NCBI GenBank assembly: GCA_007128275.1
Contig: SKXR01000050.1
Coordinates: 1-25,629 of the forward strand
Reading direction: 5' to 3'
Source of the DNA: Kiritimatiellia bacterium
Lineage (GTDB): Bacteria > Verrucomicrobiota > Kiritimatiellia > SLAD01
Length of the DNA stretch: 25,629 bases
This document shows positions 1 through 8,638 of this stretch, piece after piece (position 1 is the first letter of the stretch; each line of letters opens with the position of its first letter). A program made the position numbers and the translations under genes. The notes below the pieces were generated by a model. The model ran no database searches. It had not been told where the DNA came from and saw only the letters and a program-made list of their open reading frames with translations.

Positions 1-71
1 AGCTTGGAGGGGCGAGTTATACGAGCCCGTGATGTCGCGTTGAATAGAAATGGAGGCGGTGCGGATTCCAT

Positions 72-2477
72 TCACGTTCCCGGCGTCGCATAGCCCCGCC
101 CTCCATTATCCCGATGCGATACAGAGAACGGAATGACCCTGGTGCCGGCGAATTCCTGCGGGCTTGGGGTGAGGTGCGCGGGTTTGCCGTTGATGGTGAC
201 GGTGCGAAAATCGCCGTACACGACGAATTGGGGTTGGATCCGGCCGTAACCGGTCAGATCGCGTTGCGTTTCGATAACGAGCGCGTCGTCGCCTTCCGTG
301 GCGGCGGTGACGATCACACTGCTGCGCTTGCCCTTTTGATAGTCCAACGTCTCGCCGTCGTCGCATACATATTCGTACATGGACGTGGCGTCGGAGCCCG
401 GTCGCAGGAAGAGATGGAATTCTACGCGGCGCCCGTCCCACTTGTTGTCCGTGGGCAGTGCGCCGGGCGTCATGGGGAGTATCGACGCGTCGCGCACGAA
501 CAAAGCGGTTTGGCGCTCGTCGGGTTCGACGGGTACGGGCTCCGACGCCGCGTCGATCCACCCTCCATGCAAGGTCGAGTACCATGGACGATCGCCCGGA
601 AGCAGCACGGCTCGATGCCGGCGGTCCCCGGACAACAGCGGCGCCTGCATGACGGAAGGGCCGACCATGAACTGGTCGTCGATCCGGCCCAACGGTTTCT
701 CGTCGCTGTCGGCAAAGTCGTAGAACATCGGGCGCAATATCGCTTCGCCGTCCGATTCCTGGCGAACAAACAGGTTGTACAGGTACGGGCGCAGTTTGTA
801 CCGAAGCTGGATGTAGTGTTTCAGTATGTCGCGTGTGTCGTCGTCGAACGCCCACGGTTCCTGGTCGCGCGTGCTGATCATCGCGTGGTTCCGACAGAAC
901 GGGAACAGGAAACAGGCTTTCATCCAATCGCGGATGAGTTGCGGGTGCGTGTCGCCCGCGAAGCCGCCGATGTCGGGTCCGTTGAACGGGACGCCGGAGA
1001 GCGCCAGATTCAGGCTGACCGCGATGCTGTTGCGGAGATAGTGGTAATTGGACATGTTGTCGCCGGTCCACAAGGCGGCGTATTTGCTGATGCCGGTGAA
1101 GCCGGATCGGCTGAGCAGGAAGGGCCGTTTATTCGGGTGCGCGGCGGCAAAGCCGTCGCGGCTTGCTTGTGCCATGCCGAGCGCGTATTGGTTGTGATAG
1201 GTGTAATGGCTGTCCTTGCCCTTGTTGAAGCGCATGTCGAGACAGCGCACGTTGCCGGTGGACGGATCGTTCATGTCCAGCCACGCGCCGTCGATGCCTT
1301 TTCGAGCAAAGTCGCGGACCTTCTTTGCCCACCAGGCCCGGCCCGCCGGTATGGAAAAATCCGGGAACACGGTCTCGCCGGGCCAGACCAAGCCGATGTA
1401 TTCCTTGTTTTGCGGGTTCCGGCAATACGCGTCCGCCCGTTTCCCGCTTTCGTACACCGGATAGCCGGATTCCCGTTTGACGCCGGGATCGATGATCGGC
1501 ACGATCTTGCGCCCGCGCCGGTCCATGTCCTTGACGAACTTCTTCAGGTTCGGGAAATGGTCCTTGTTGAAGGTGAAGACCTTGAACGCGTCCATGTAAT
1601 CGATGTCGAGCCAGAGCCCGTCGCACGGGATCCCGTGTTTGCGAAAGTTCTTGTCCAACCCTTTCAGGCAGCTCTCCGACTTGTAACCCCAACGGCATTG
1701 ATGATAGCCCAGCGCCCAGACCGGGGGCAGGGGCGTGCGGCCGACGAGGGTTTGCAGTTTGCGGGTCAATTCAGCAAGTGTGGGGCCGACGATAATATAG
1801 AGGTCGGGCATGCCGTGTTCCGCGCCAATGGTGACGTATTGTTCGGCCATGTTGCTCTTGATCATCTGTCCGCCGGCAATCTCCGGCGGCGCGCTGATGG
1901 ACATGAACGTCGCGTACGGATTGTCGAGCAGCAGGCCGACGTACTGGTTTTCGCGTTTGATAATCAGGTAAGGGATCGAGACGTACATCGGGTCGGGCCG
2001 GTCGTGTTCGATTTCCTGCCAGTGAAAGTCGCCGAAGATGTCCGTGTTCCAGAATTTTGTGCGCACGCCGGTCAACTCGAGGCCGCGCATCTTCTCGCCC
2101 ATGCCATAAAACTGTTGGTCCGGCCGCTGACGGAACACGAACATGGACTGCGTGCCGCTGACGCCGAACGTCATGCGCGGGGGCGAAGAGAGCAGGACGG
2201 TTTGGTCCGGTCCCTTCACGGTGATACCGAACCCGGAGTCGACATGGAGCGCAGCGCCGTCGGAATCGGGCGTGCGCATTTTAGGAGGGAGGCTCAGACC
2301 GGCCTGGGAATAGTTCTTCTTCCACTGCGGATGTTTCACGCGAATGCGAAAGATGTCGTCGCGCCGCGCCGACACATCGAACAAGAACTGTTCGCGCTCA
2401 ATCCGATTCGGCCCTTTGGGCGAGTAGCGCTTTAGAAAGTCGAAATTGGCGATATGGGGTGATTTACGGAAATACAT
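72..2477 (-). CDS. Glycoside hydrolase family 31 alpha-glucosidase (cytoplasmic)
   Basis: This 801-residue protein hydrolyses terminal alpha-linked glucose (or xylose) residues with retention of configuration. An N-terminal beta-sandwich (about 1-245) precedes a (beta/alpha)8 barrel (about 250-590) and C-terminal beta domains. The family motif WLDMNDPS places the nucleophile at Asp401. The general acid/base is Asp473 in WTGDN. DGLWLDIDYMD (about 287-297) and RNHA (529-532) are also typical. The usual Glu of the nucleophile motif (DMNEP) is Asp here. There is no signal peptide, so it probably acts in the cytoplasm on imported oligosaccharides. GGAG at 2486-2489, 8 nt upstream, supports the start. 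It is transcribed divergently from the STN gene. The window also holds a glucan phosphorylase and a CBM20 esterase, which favours an alpha-glucan substrate, but alpha-xylosidase cannot be excluded from sequence alone. Confidence 0.93.
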   Translation of the reverse strand: MYFRKSPHIANFDFLKRYSPKGPNRIEREQFLFDVSARRDDIFRIRVKHPQWKKNYSQAGLSLPPKMRTPDSDGAALHVDSGFGITVKGPDQTVLLSSPPRMTFGVSGTQSMFVFRQRPDQQFYGMGEKMRGLELTGVRTKFWNTDIFGDFHWQEIEHDRPDPMYVSIPYLIIKRENQYVGLLLDNPYATFMSISAPPEIAGGQMIKSNMAEQYVTIGAEHGMPDLYIIVGPTLAELTRKLQTLVGRTPLPPVWALGYHQCRWGYKSESCLKGLDKNFRKHGIPCDGLWLDIDYMDAFKVFTFNKDHFPNLKKFVKDMDRRGRKIVPIIDPGVKRESGYPVYESGKRADAYCRNPQNKEYIGLVWPGETVFPDFSIPAGRAWWAKKVRDFARKGIDGAWLDMNDPSTGNVRCLDMRFNKGKDSHYTYHNQYALGMAQASRDGFAAAHPNKRPFLLSRSGFTGISKYAALWTGDNMSNYHYLRNSIAVSLNLALSGVPFNGPDIGGFAGDTHPQLIRDWMKACFLFPFCRNHAMISTRDQEPWAFDDDTRDILKHYIQLRYKLRPYLYNLFVRQESDGEAILRPMFYDFADSDEKPLGRIDDQFMVGPSVMQAPLLSGDRRHRAVLLPGDRPWYSTLHGGWIDAASEPVPVEPDERQTALFVRDASILPMTPGALPTDNKWDGRRVEFHLFLRPGSDATSMYEYVCDDGETLDYQKGKRSSVIVTAATEGDDALVIETQRDLTGYGRIQPQFVVYGDFRTVTINGKPAHLTPSPQEFAGTRVIPFSVSHRDNGGRGYATPGT

Positions 2478-2665
2478 GGTGACTGCTCCGGTTATTCAAA
2501 AAACGTGCGCAAAATGGATCCGGAATCGAAGCGATAGCCGAAACCGCGATACAGGGCGGTACATGTACGTGACGGGCGAGATGCTGTAAAGCTCTTGATG
2601 TCTTGTTTGCCGGCAACGACTGGAAAATCCCCGCCCTTGGCCTATCGTGTGGGAGGGGATAAGTG
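2478..2665. other. Divergent intergenic region between GH31 and the STN gene
   Basis: These 188 bases must carry the promoters of both divergent genes. A 10-bp perfect palindrome, GTACATGTAC, lies at 2559-2568 near the middle and could be a repressor half-site or chance. A purine-rich GGGAGGGG at 2651-2658 is the ribosome-binding site of the STN gene. I do not see a convincing -35/-10 pair. Confidence 0.4.
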
Positions 2666-3133
2666 ATGCGGTATTTGCTGACATCCGTAATGATAGTGAT
2701 ATTCGCCGGCGTGTCGGTTGAAGCCCGGGAACGTTCGGTCGGGGAGTTGGTGCGTGAAACGGTGATACCGCGCATCCAGTATCGGGACATGGGTGCGGAT
2801 GCCGTGTTCAATGATTTGGCGGAAGCCTCGCGCGAAGCCGACCCGGAAGGGGTTGGCGTGAACATCGTGTATCACGGACCGGAAGGCGATGACGCGCGGC
2901 GTATTACCCTGTCTTTGCGGCGCATCAGCCTCTATGACGCCATCCGCTACATCACGCAGGTTGCGGGGTTGCATTACCGTATCGACGACAATGCCGTTTT
3001 CATCTCCGATCAGCCATTTCAGCCGGAGCGCATTACCACCCGTATATATCCCGTGCAGCCCACGTTCATGGACGTGATCCGCGCGGGGAAGGAAGAGGAA
3101 GAACCGCCGCGCCGCGATCCGTTTTTCTGGTGA
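2666..3133 (+). CDS. Small exported STN-domain (secretin/TonB short N-terminal) protein
   Basis: The product is 155 residues from ATG 2666. The GTG at 2663 is also in frame, but GGGAGGGG at 2651-2658 sits 7 nt from the ATG and only 4 nt from the GTG. Residues 1 to about 20 form a signal peptide (hydrophobic LLTSVMIVIFAGVSV). About 35-117 looks like an STN domain: a first strand around IPRIQYRDM, then a beta-alpha-beta core ITLSLRRISLYDAIRYITQV and GLHYRIDDNAVFIS. These domains normally begin secretins and TonB-dependent receptors, where they make protein contacts in the periplasm. Here nothing follows except a short acidic/proline tail ending FFW. I recall similar stand-alone proteins in Verrucomicrobia-type genomes; their role is unknown to me. 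The stop codon abuts the GACGGAA tract at 3134. Confidence 0.75.
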   Translation: MRYLLTSVMIVIFAGVSVEARERSVGELVRETVIPRIQYRDMGADAVFNDLAEASREADPEGVGVNIVYHGPEGDDARRITLSLRRISLYDAIRYITQVAGLHYRIDDNAVFISDQPFQPERITTRIYPVQPTFMDVIRAGKEEEEPPRRDPFFW

Positions 3134-3208
3134 GAACGGAAAGAACGGAAGACGGAAAACGGAAGACGGAAAGAACGGAAAAGACGGAAGACGGAAAGAA
3201 CGGAAGGC
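3134..3208. repeat. GACGGAA-type purine tract A (left arm of inverted repeat)
   Basis: Tandem variants of ACGGAAG/ACGGAAA start right after the STN stop codon. Positions 3144-3175 are the exact reverse complement of 3763-3794 (32 of 32 bases). The tract meets the opposite-strand tract B at an AGGCCT centre (about 3205-3210), so A and B can form an imperfect hairpin at the 3' end of the four-helix-bundle gene. Confidence 0.85.
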
Positions 3209-3209
3209 C

Positions 3210-3749
3210 TCACTTTTTCTTTTTCCGTTTTCCTGTTTTCCGTGTTCCGTCGCTGTTCCGTGTTCCGTACCGTGCGCGCGTTTCCCGCACCTTCTTATAT
3301 CGTCCATCCGACTGCCGTTCCATGCCTGCTTGCGCTGCAAAATCTTCCCATGTGGCGTCGGGTTCCTTGTGATATTTCGGGCCCCGCTTGAACCGAACCG
3401 TCTGCATGGACTGAATCCATGCGGACAGCTGGCGGCTGATGTTCCGGCAGAACTCCCGCAATTCTTCCGCTGCGTTGGGCGGGACATAGCCGAGGTCTTG
3501 GGCATTATACAATTGCGAACGCACTTCGCCCGCGCTGCCTTTGGCATGGAAAAGATACTGAATCAGGTCCGGCGTCGTACCGCGTTCATGGCCTTCGGCG
3601 ATGTTTGAGGGTACGGACACGGCGGCGCGTTGAATCTGATCGCACAGGCCGCGATCCTCACGGAACGGGCGCTTTCGTGTGTGGAAATAGATTCGTTTGA
3701 CCAACTCGCGCCCATCCTGCCAGACCGGCAAATCTTCAAACGTCTTCAT
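3210..3749 (-). CDS. Four-helix-bundle protein (S23 / 23S rRNA intervening-sequence-like family)
   Basis: The 179-residue protein opens with the family signature FEDLPVWQDGRELVKRIY. Next come DQIQRAAVSVPSNIAEGHER and IQYLFHAKGSAGEVRSQL, the hallmark helices of the TIGR02436/S23 group. Members occur in intervening sequences of 23S rRNA, and the fold is related to the Avd accessory protein of diversity-generating retroelements. Typical members are about 115-130 residues; this one has a basic C-terminal extension. Its last 19 residues (YGTRNSDG...KRKKKK) are encoded by repeat tract B. Upstream, the AAAGGAAA ribosome-binding sequence is the edge of tract C, so both ends of the reading frame depend on the repeats. 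The ATG directly follows the methyltransferase stop with no gap. The molecular function of solitary copies is unknown. Confidence 0.88.
   Translation of the reverse strand: MKTFEDLPVWQDGRELVKRIYFHTRKRPFREDRGLCDQIQRAAVSVPSNIAEGHERGTTPDLIQYLFHAKGSAGEVRSQLYNAQDLGYVPPNAAEELREFCRNISRQLSAWIQSMQTVRFKRGPKYHKEPDATWEDFAAQAGMERQSDGRYKKVRETRARYGTRNSDGTRKTGKRKKKK
3211..3269. repeat. TTCCGT-type pyrimidine tract B
   Basis: Repeated TTCCGT/GTTCCGT words in the opposite orientation to tract A. They overlap the 3' end of the four-helix-bundle gene and encode its basic tail. The tract is more diverged than A and C (it includes GTTCCGTGTTCCGT variants) and can pair imperfectly with A. Confidence 0.75.
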
Positions 3750-4433
3750 CTACTTGTTTCCTTTCTTTCCGTCTTCCGTTTTCCGTCTTCCGTTTTCCGT
3801 TCCTCCCGTCTTCCGTCCCTCAATCAACAGATATGTATCGTCTTTCAAAAAGGAGGTGCTGACGATTTCAAGGTCGGGGTTGTTCTCAATATATTCCACG
3901 GTGCGCCGGTCGAACTGTGCCCCGTAGACGCGTCGCACAAACGGGGCCATGCGTTCCTGGCGACGGCGAATCTTCGGGTCATTGGAGTAGACAATCTCCA
4001 CCAATTTGAATCGTCCGCCCGGTTTGAGTACGCGCGCCATTTCGGCCAGCGCCGCCGGCTGCAGTTTGTCGGGCATGACGCAATAGAGGAACGTGGCGAT
4101 GTACCAATCAAACTGTTCCGGGGGGAGCATGTCGAGACGGGTTGCATCGGCGTGGACGAGGGTGACGGGGCATGCGGCTTTGCGCGACCGGCGGCGTGCT
4201 TTCGCCAGCATGGCTTCGCTCAAGTCGATGCCCGTCACGCGCGCATCGCCGGGATAGGCGGCAAGGTTGTGTCCGGTCCCGACACCCGCTTCAAGGACCG
4301 TTCCGTGCAGGTCGCCCAGCAGCGTCGGCCGCCATTTTCGGTATTGCCGCTCCCACGGATAGTCCAGGATATCGTAGAATAGGGCGACCTTGCGGTATAC
4401 CCGTTGAGGGGCGGGGCGGGTGTTCGTGTTCAT
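3750..4433 (-). CDS. Class I SAM-dependent methyltransferase, repeat-derived C-terminus
   Basis: This is a 227-residue Rossmann-fold methyltransferase of the UbiE/Methyltransf_11 kind. Motif I is VLEAGVGTGHN (about 46-56), the acidic SAM-ribose ligand is Asp70 in GIDLSEAML, and the post-core motif RVLKPGGRFKLVE lies near 134-146. The fold resembles phospholipid and ubiquinone/menaquinone C-methyltransferases, but substrate cannot be assigned. The natural protein probably ends near LLIEG (about residue 206). The remaining residues, RKTGGTENGRRKTEDGKKGNK in pieces, are a translation of tract C up to TAG 3750-3752, just before the four-helix-bundle ATG. No clear Shine-Dalgarno precedes the ATG at 4433. 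It is divergent from icd. Confidence 0.85.
   Translation of the reverse strand: MNTNTRPAPQRVYRKVALFYDILDYPWERQYRKWRPTLLGDLHGTVLEAGVGTGHNLAAYPGDARVTGIDLSEAMLAKARRRSRKAACPVTLVHADATRLDMLPPEQFDWYIATFLYCVMPDKLQPAALAEMARVLKPGGRFKLVEIVYSNDPKIRRRQERMAPFVRRVYGAQFDRRTVEYIENNPDLEIVSTSFLKDDTYLLIEGRKTGGTENGRRKTEDGKKGNK
3757..3816. repeat. TTCCGTC-type tract C (right arm of inverted repeat)
   Basis: Tandem TTCCGTC/TTCCGTT units. Positions 3763-3794 are the perfect reverse complement of 3144-3175 in tract A, with 587 bases between the arms. On the minus strand it encodes the tail of the methyltransferase and supplies the ribosome-binding site of the four-helix-bundle gene. Confidence 0.85.
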
Positions 4434-4484
4434 GAAATAAGCGTATCAGAATGGGTCGGCGAGCACAACGCGTCCAGTCTGACG

Positions 4485-4513
4485 TTGACAAGCGTCGGGC
4501 GTTCCTGAATTCT
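4485..4513 (+). promoter_or_regulatory. Possible sigma70-type promoter of icd
   Basis: TTGACA at 4485-4490 is followed after 17 bases by AATTCT at 4508-4513, a weak -10 (3 of 6 consensus). It is 62 bases upstream of the icd start, in the gap shared with the divergent methyltransferase gene. The good -35 and spacing are the only support. Confidence 0.3.
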
Positions 4514-4574
4514 TTTCTGTCACACCGAATAAGGTCAAGGAAGGTAATCCGAGAAAGAAGAGCGAGGAGTTTCG

Positions 4575-5836
<1,262 letters not shown>

Positions 5837-5840
<4 letters not shown>

Positions 5841-6328
5841 GAACCGCGGATTCCAAAGTGATCGCGCGCGACGCCCTCCCGGCCGAGCGCGCGCGGTTGA
5901 AAGACGAGGGGAAGACCGTCGTCTTCACCAACGGTTGCTTTGATATCCTGCATTCGGGCCACATCTCCTATCTCACCTTTGCCCGGCAACAGGGTGACGT
6001 CCTCATGGTGGGGGTGAACTCCGACCGCTCGGTCAAGCAAGGAAAGGGGGATCAGCGCCCCGTGAACGGCCAGGACGAGCGGGCGACCGTGTTGGCGGCC
6101 TTGGAATGCGTGGATTATGTCGTACTCTTCGACGAAGACGAGCCGGCGCCGTTGATTGCCGAGATCATTCCGGATGTGCTGGTCAAAGGCGAAGACTGGG
6201 CGCACTATGTCAGTGGCCGCGAGGTGGTTGAACAACACGGCGGCAAGGTTGTGTTGGCGCCGCTGGTAGAGGGTCGGTCCACGACAAACACGATTCAGCG
6301 CATACGCGAAGTGTATACCGCAGAATGA
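5837..6328 (+). CDS. rfaE2: D-glycero-beta-D-manno-heptose 1-phosphate adenylyltransferase
   Basis: This 163-residue nucleotidyltransferase makes ADP-heptose for the inner core of LPS. It corresponds to the C-terminal domain of HldE, with the kinase domain absent. VVFTNGCFDILHSGH (28-42) carries the HxGH ATP-binding motif. VNSDRSV, the LVKGEDW region and EGRSTTNTI near the end are family signatures. An ATG further upstream (5795) lies inside icd and would add a non-homologous extension. I chose GTG 5837, which overlaps the icd stop (GTGA) and has GAAGG just upstream; GTG 5858 is a less likely alternative. The next gene, hldD, begins at the ATGA overlap, so the two ADP-heptose steps are translationally coupled. 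The heptose-7-phosphate kinase (RfaE1) must lie elsewhere. Confidence 0.92.
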
Positions 6329-7296
6329 GCAGAAAGATCATAGTCACCGGCGGGGCCGGGTTCATCGGGCGCAACATCGTTGCGGGCCTGAACGAGCGCG
6401 GCGAGGATCAGATTGTCGTTGTGGATGAGTTGGGCACGTCCGAAAAATGGAAGAACCTCGTGGGACTGCGCTACGAGGACTACCTCGACAAGGACGAATT
6501 CCGCGCTCTGATCCGGCAGGACCGTTTGGACGGGGTGCGCGCCATTCTGCACATGGGGGCCTGCAGCGCGACGACGGAGCGCGACGCGGCGTATCTGGCC
6601 GACAATAATTACCGTACGACGCGCGAGCTCTGCGAATGGTGCCTTACGCATGCCGCCCGCTTCGTGTACGCGTCCAGCGCCGCCACCTACGGCGACGGAT
6701 CGCTCGGCTATTCGGACGAGGATCAGGTCACGCCGACGTTGCGTCCGCTGAACATGTACGGCTACTCCAAGCACATGTTCGACTTGTGGGCGTTGCAAAA
6801 AGGTTTGCTCGGCATGATGGCGGGGCTCAAATATTTTAATGTTTACGGTCCGTACGAGGACCATAAAGGCGACATGCGGTCCGTGGTACACAAGGCGTAT
6901 GAACAGATTCGGGACACGGGCGAGGTGCGCCTCTTCAAGTCGTACAAGCCGGAGTACCAAGACGGCGAACAAGTGCGCGATTTTGTGTATGTGAAGGATG
7001 CCGTCGCCCTGACGCTTCATTTCCTGGAGCATCCCGAGGTATCCGGACTGTTCAACTGCGGCACCGGTCAGGCCCGTTCGTGGAACGATCTGGCCCACGC
7101 GGTATTCGCTGCCATGGGGCGTGAACCGAATATCCACTACATCGACATGCCTGCGGAATTACAGGGCAAGTATCAATATTTCACACAGGCTGATATGGCC
7201 AAGGCCAAACGGACGGGCTATGACACGCCGTTTACATCCTTGGAAGATGGTGTTAAGGATTACGTGCAGGAATATCTGTCCAAGCAATCCGATTAA
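6325..7296 (+). CDS. hldD: ADP-L-glycero-D-manno-heptose 6-epimerase
   Basis: The 323-residue short-chain dehydrogenase/reductase epimerises ADP-D,D-heptose to ADP-L,D-heptose, the last step of LPS inner-core heptose precursor synthesis. The NADP-binding motif VTGGAGFIGRN starts the protein. HMGACSATTE, YASSAATYG and the catalytic Tyr145-Gly-Tyr-Ser-Lys149 follow. KYFNVYGPYEDHKGDMRSVV, RDFVYV and FNCGTG also match HldD closely, and the length is slightly above the roughly 310 residues of the E. coli enzyme. The start ATG overlaps the rfaE2 stop by 4 nt. With rfaE2 it shows that the organism makes a heptose-containing lipopolysaccharide or similar glycan, and hence has an outer membrane. Confidence 0.95.
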   Translation: MSRKIIVTGGAGFIGRNIVAGLNERGEDQIVVVDELGTSEKWKNLVGLRYEDYLDKDEFRALIRQDRLDGVRAILHMGACSATTERDAAYLADNNYRTTRELCEWCLTHAARFVYASSAATYGDGSLGYSDEDQVTPTLRPLNMYGYSKHMFDLWALQKGLLGMMAGLKYFNVYGPYEDHKGDMRSVVHKAYEQIRDTGEVRLFKSYKPEYQDGEQVRDFVYVKDAVALTLHFLEHPEVSGLFNCGTGQARSWNDLAHAVFAAMGREPNIHYIDMPAELQGKYQYFTQADMAKAKRTGYDTPFTSLEDGVKDYVQEYLSKQSD

Positions 7297-7302
7297 TCAA
7301 CC

Positions 7303-8397
7303 ATGCAAGTCATTCGCGAGTGGTTTAGACGAAATTTGTCCGACCCGCAGGTCGTGATCCTCACCGCGTTTCTGGTGGTGGGGACGCTGATCATTCTCTA
7401 CATGGGCCGGATACTTGCGCCCGTTCTGGCGAGCGTCGTCCTTGCCTATCTTCTGGAAGGTATTGTGGGTTGGCTGGAGCACAAGCGCATGCCGCGTTTC
7501 CCTGCCGTCATGCTGGTATTCACCATCTTCATGGCGTTCCTGTTGGTGGCGCTGTTCGCATTGCTCCCCATGTTGTCGCGCCAAGTGATTCAGGTGGTGC
7601 AGCAATTGCCCAGCATGATCCAGTGGGCTCAAATGGAGCTGATGCAACTTCCTGAACGGTATCCTGAGATCGTGTCCCGCGAACAAGTGGTCGGGCTGGT
7701 GGATATGTTGCGTCAGGAAGTAGGCCGGTTGGGCCAGCGCGTGTTATCCATCTCCATGGCTTCCTTGCGAGGCCTGATTGCGTTTCTGGTTTATCTTGTC
7801 CTGATGCCGTTGCTGGTCTTCTTTTTTCTGAAGGACAAGAGAGCCATCAGCTCCTGGTTTGGCGGATTGCTGCCGGAAGATCGCCGCCTGACCACGGAAG
7901 TCTGGCAGGATGTGGATCGGCAGATCGGGAACTACATTCGCGGCAAGTTCTGGGAGATTCTGATTGTGTGGGCGGTCACCGCGCTGACCTTCTATCTACT
8001 GGGCCTCGAGTTCGCCATGCTGATCGGCTTCTTTGTCGGACTATCCGTGCTCATCCCGTATATCGGCGCCACCGTGATGACCTTGCCTGTGGCGTTGATG
8101 GGCTATTTCCAGTTCGGCCTTGCTCCGGAATTCTTCTACATCGTCATCGCTTATCTGGTGATTCAGCTTCTGGACGGCAATCTGCTCGCGCCGCTCCTGC
8201 TGTCGGGAGTGGTTAACCTGCATCCGGTCGCCGTCATCGTGGCGCTCCTCGTCTTCGGCGGCTTGTGGGGGTTCTGGGGTGTCTTCTTCGCCATCCCGCT
8301 CGCCACGCTCGTCCAAGCCGTGTTGCGCGCCTGGCCGCGTAAGCCGAAGCATGGGGCGTCGGTGAGCAATGGCGGGGCGGAACCGCCGCCCGCATAG
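7303..8397 (+). CDS. AI-2E (PerM/YdiK) family permease
   Basis: The 364-residue inner-membrane protein has hydrophobic segments near residues 17-37, 39-55, 68-92, 155-177, 216-250, 256-270, 277-300 and 308-340. The large loop between the third and fourth segments (about 93-150) is typical. The C-terminal half has the family pattern PYIGA, LDGNLLAPLLLSG, LHPVAVIVALLVFGGLWG and GVFFAIPLATL. Members have been linked to autoinducer-2 export or Na+/H+ exchange, but most, including this one, have no proven substrate. It begins 6 nt after hldD without a clear Shine-Dalgarno, so it is probably read by coupling at the end of the icd-rfaE2-hldD transcript. A short hairpin follows the stop. Confidence 0.9.
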   Translation: MQVIREWFRRNLSDPQVVILTAFLVVGTLIILYMGRILAPVLASVVLAYLLEGIVGWLEHKRMPRFPAVMLVFTIFMAFLLVALFALLPMLSRQVIQVVQQLPSMIQWAQMELMQLPERYPEIVSREQVVGLVDMLRQEVGRLGQRVLSISMASLRGLIAFLVYLVLMPLLVFFFLKDKRAISSWFGGLLPEDRRLTTEVWQDVDRQIGNYIRGKFWEILIVWAVTALTFYLLGLEFAMLIGFFVGLSVLIPYIGATVMTLPVALMGYFQFGLAPEFFYIVIAYLVIQLLDGNLLAPLLLSGVVNLHPVAVIVALLVFGGLWGFWGVFFAIPLATLVQAVLRAWPRKPKHGASVSNGGAEPPPA

Positions 8398-8401
8398 CCA
8401 T

Positions 8402-8418
8402 CCAGTTCGCTGAACTGG
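8402..8418 (+). terminator. Hairpin after the AI-2E permease gene
   Basis: CCAGTTC-GCT-GAACTGG is a perfect 7-bp stem with a 3-nt loop, 5 nt after the stop codon. No U-run follows, so it could be a weak or factor-assisted terminator or an mRNA 3'-end stabiliser. Confidence 0.4.
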
Positions 8419-8516
8419 CGTCTTCGCTGTGAGTTATAGGCCCGGGACAACCCATGCCCGCAGGTCACACCCCAGCGTTTCAGATCGCTTCTTCATAAAC
8501 AACGAGAGCGAGAAAC

Positions 8517-8552
8517 TGTCATTCATTCTGACGATCGTCGATTTGTATGACA
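8517..8552. promoter_or_regulatory. 36-bp palindromic element, copy 1 (downstream of leuS unit)
   Basis: The element has the form TGTCA-N8-GACGA/TCGTC-N8-TGACA and is exactly symmetric about 8534/8535. With the four bases that follow, it matches copy 2 (11460-11499) at 31 of 40 positions, without gaps. It lies in the 241-base gap between the convergent permease and leuS units, 86 bases past the end of the small membrane-protein gene. An AATGCATT palindrome at 8566-8573 is nearby. Protein-binding site or dispersed repeat are both possible. Confidence 0.6.
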
Positions 8553-8638
8553 TATGAAAATGCGTAATGCATTGTGATGCAGTATGAAGGATAAGCAGAT
8601 AAACGGATGCAGGGACCGTGTGGTGTCAAGGATATCCG

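Larger units (their letters stand above)
3134..3816 (-). mobile_element. Putative cassette: four-helix-bundle gene between inverted GACGGAA repeats
   Basis: One gene with repeat arms lies in the gap between two convergent genes (STN on +, methyltransferase on -). The 32-bp perfect inverted repeat, the repeat-encoded tails of both minus-strand proteins and the abutting stop codon of the STN gene suggest that a unit was inserted or expanded here. No transposase, integrase or target-site duplication was found, so mobility is an inference. Confidence 0.45.

Noticed and set aside
114..2435. Long open frame on the plus strand opposite GH31
   Set aside because: It is the antisense shadow of a well-supported GH31 gene in GC-rich DNA, and its translation has no recognisable domain.
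72..2477. One polysaccharide-utilisation locus covering GH31, esterase and phosphorylase
   Set aside because: The genes are spread over 25 kb in different orientations among housekeeping genes and lack SusC/SusD-like or transporter partners.
2464..3547. Minus-strand frames covering the STN gene
   Set aside because: They are composed of shadow coding and repeat translation; the plus-strand frame has a signal peptide, an STN domain and a strong ribosome-binding site.
3134..3816. CRISPR array
   Set aside because: The repeat units are short, directly abutting and degenerate, with no unique spacers of even length and no cas genes.
3134..3816. Diversity-generating retroelement suggested by the Avd-like protein
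   Set aside because: No reverse transcriptase, template/variable repeat pair or C-type-lectin target gene is present in the window.
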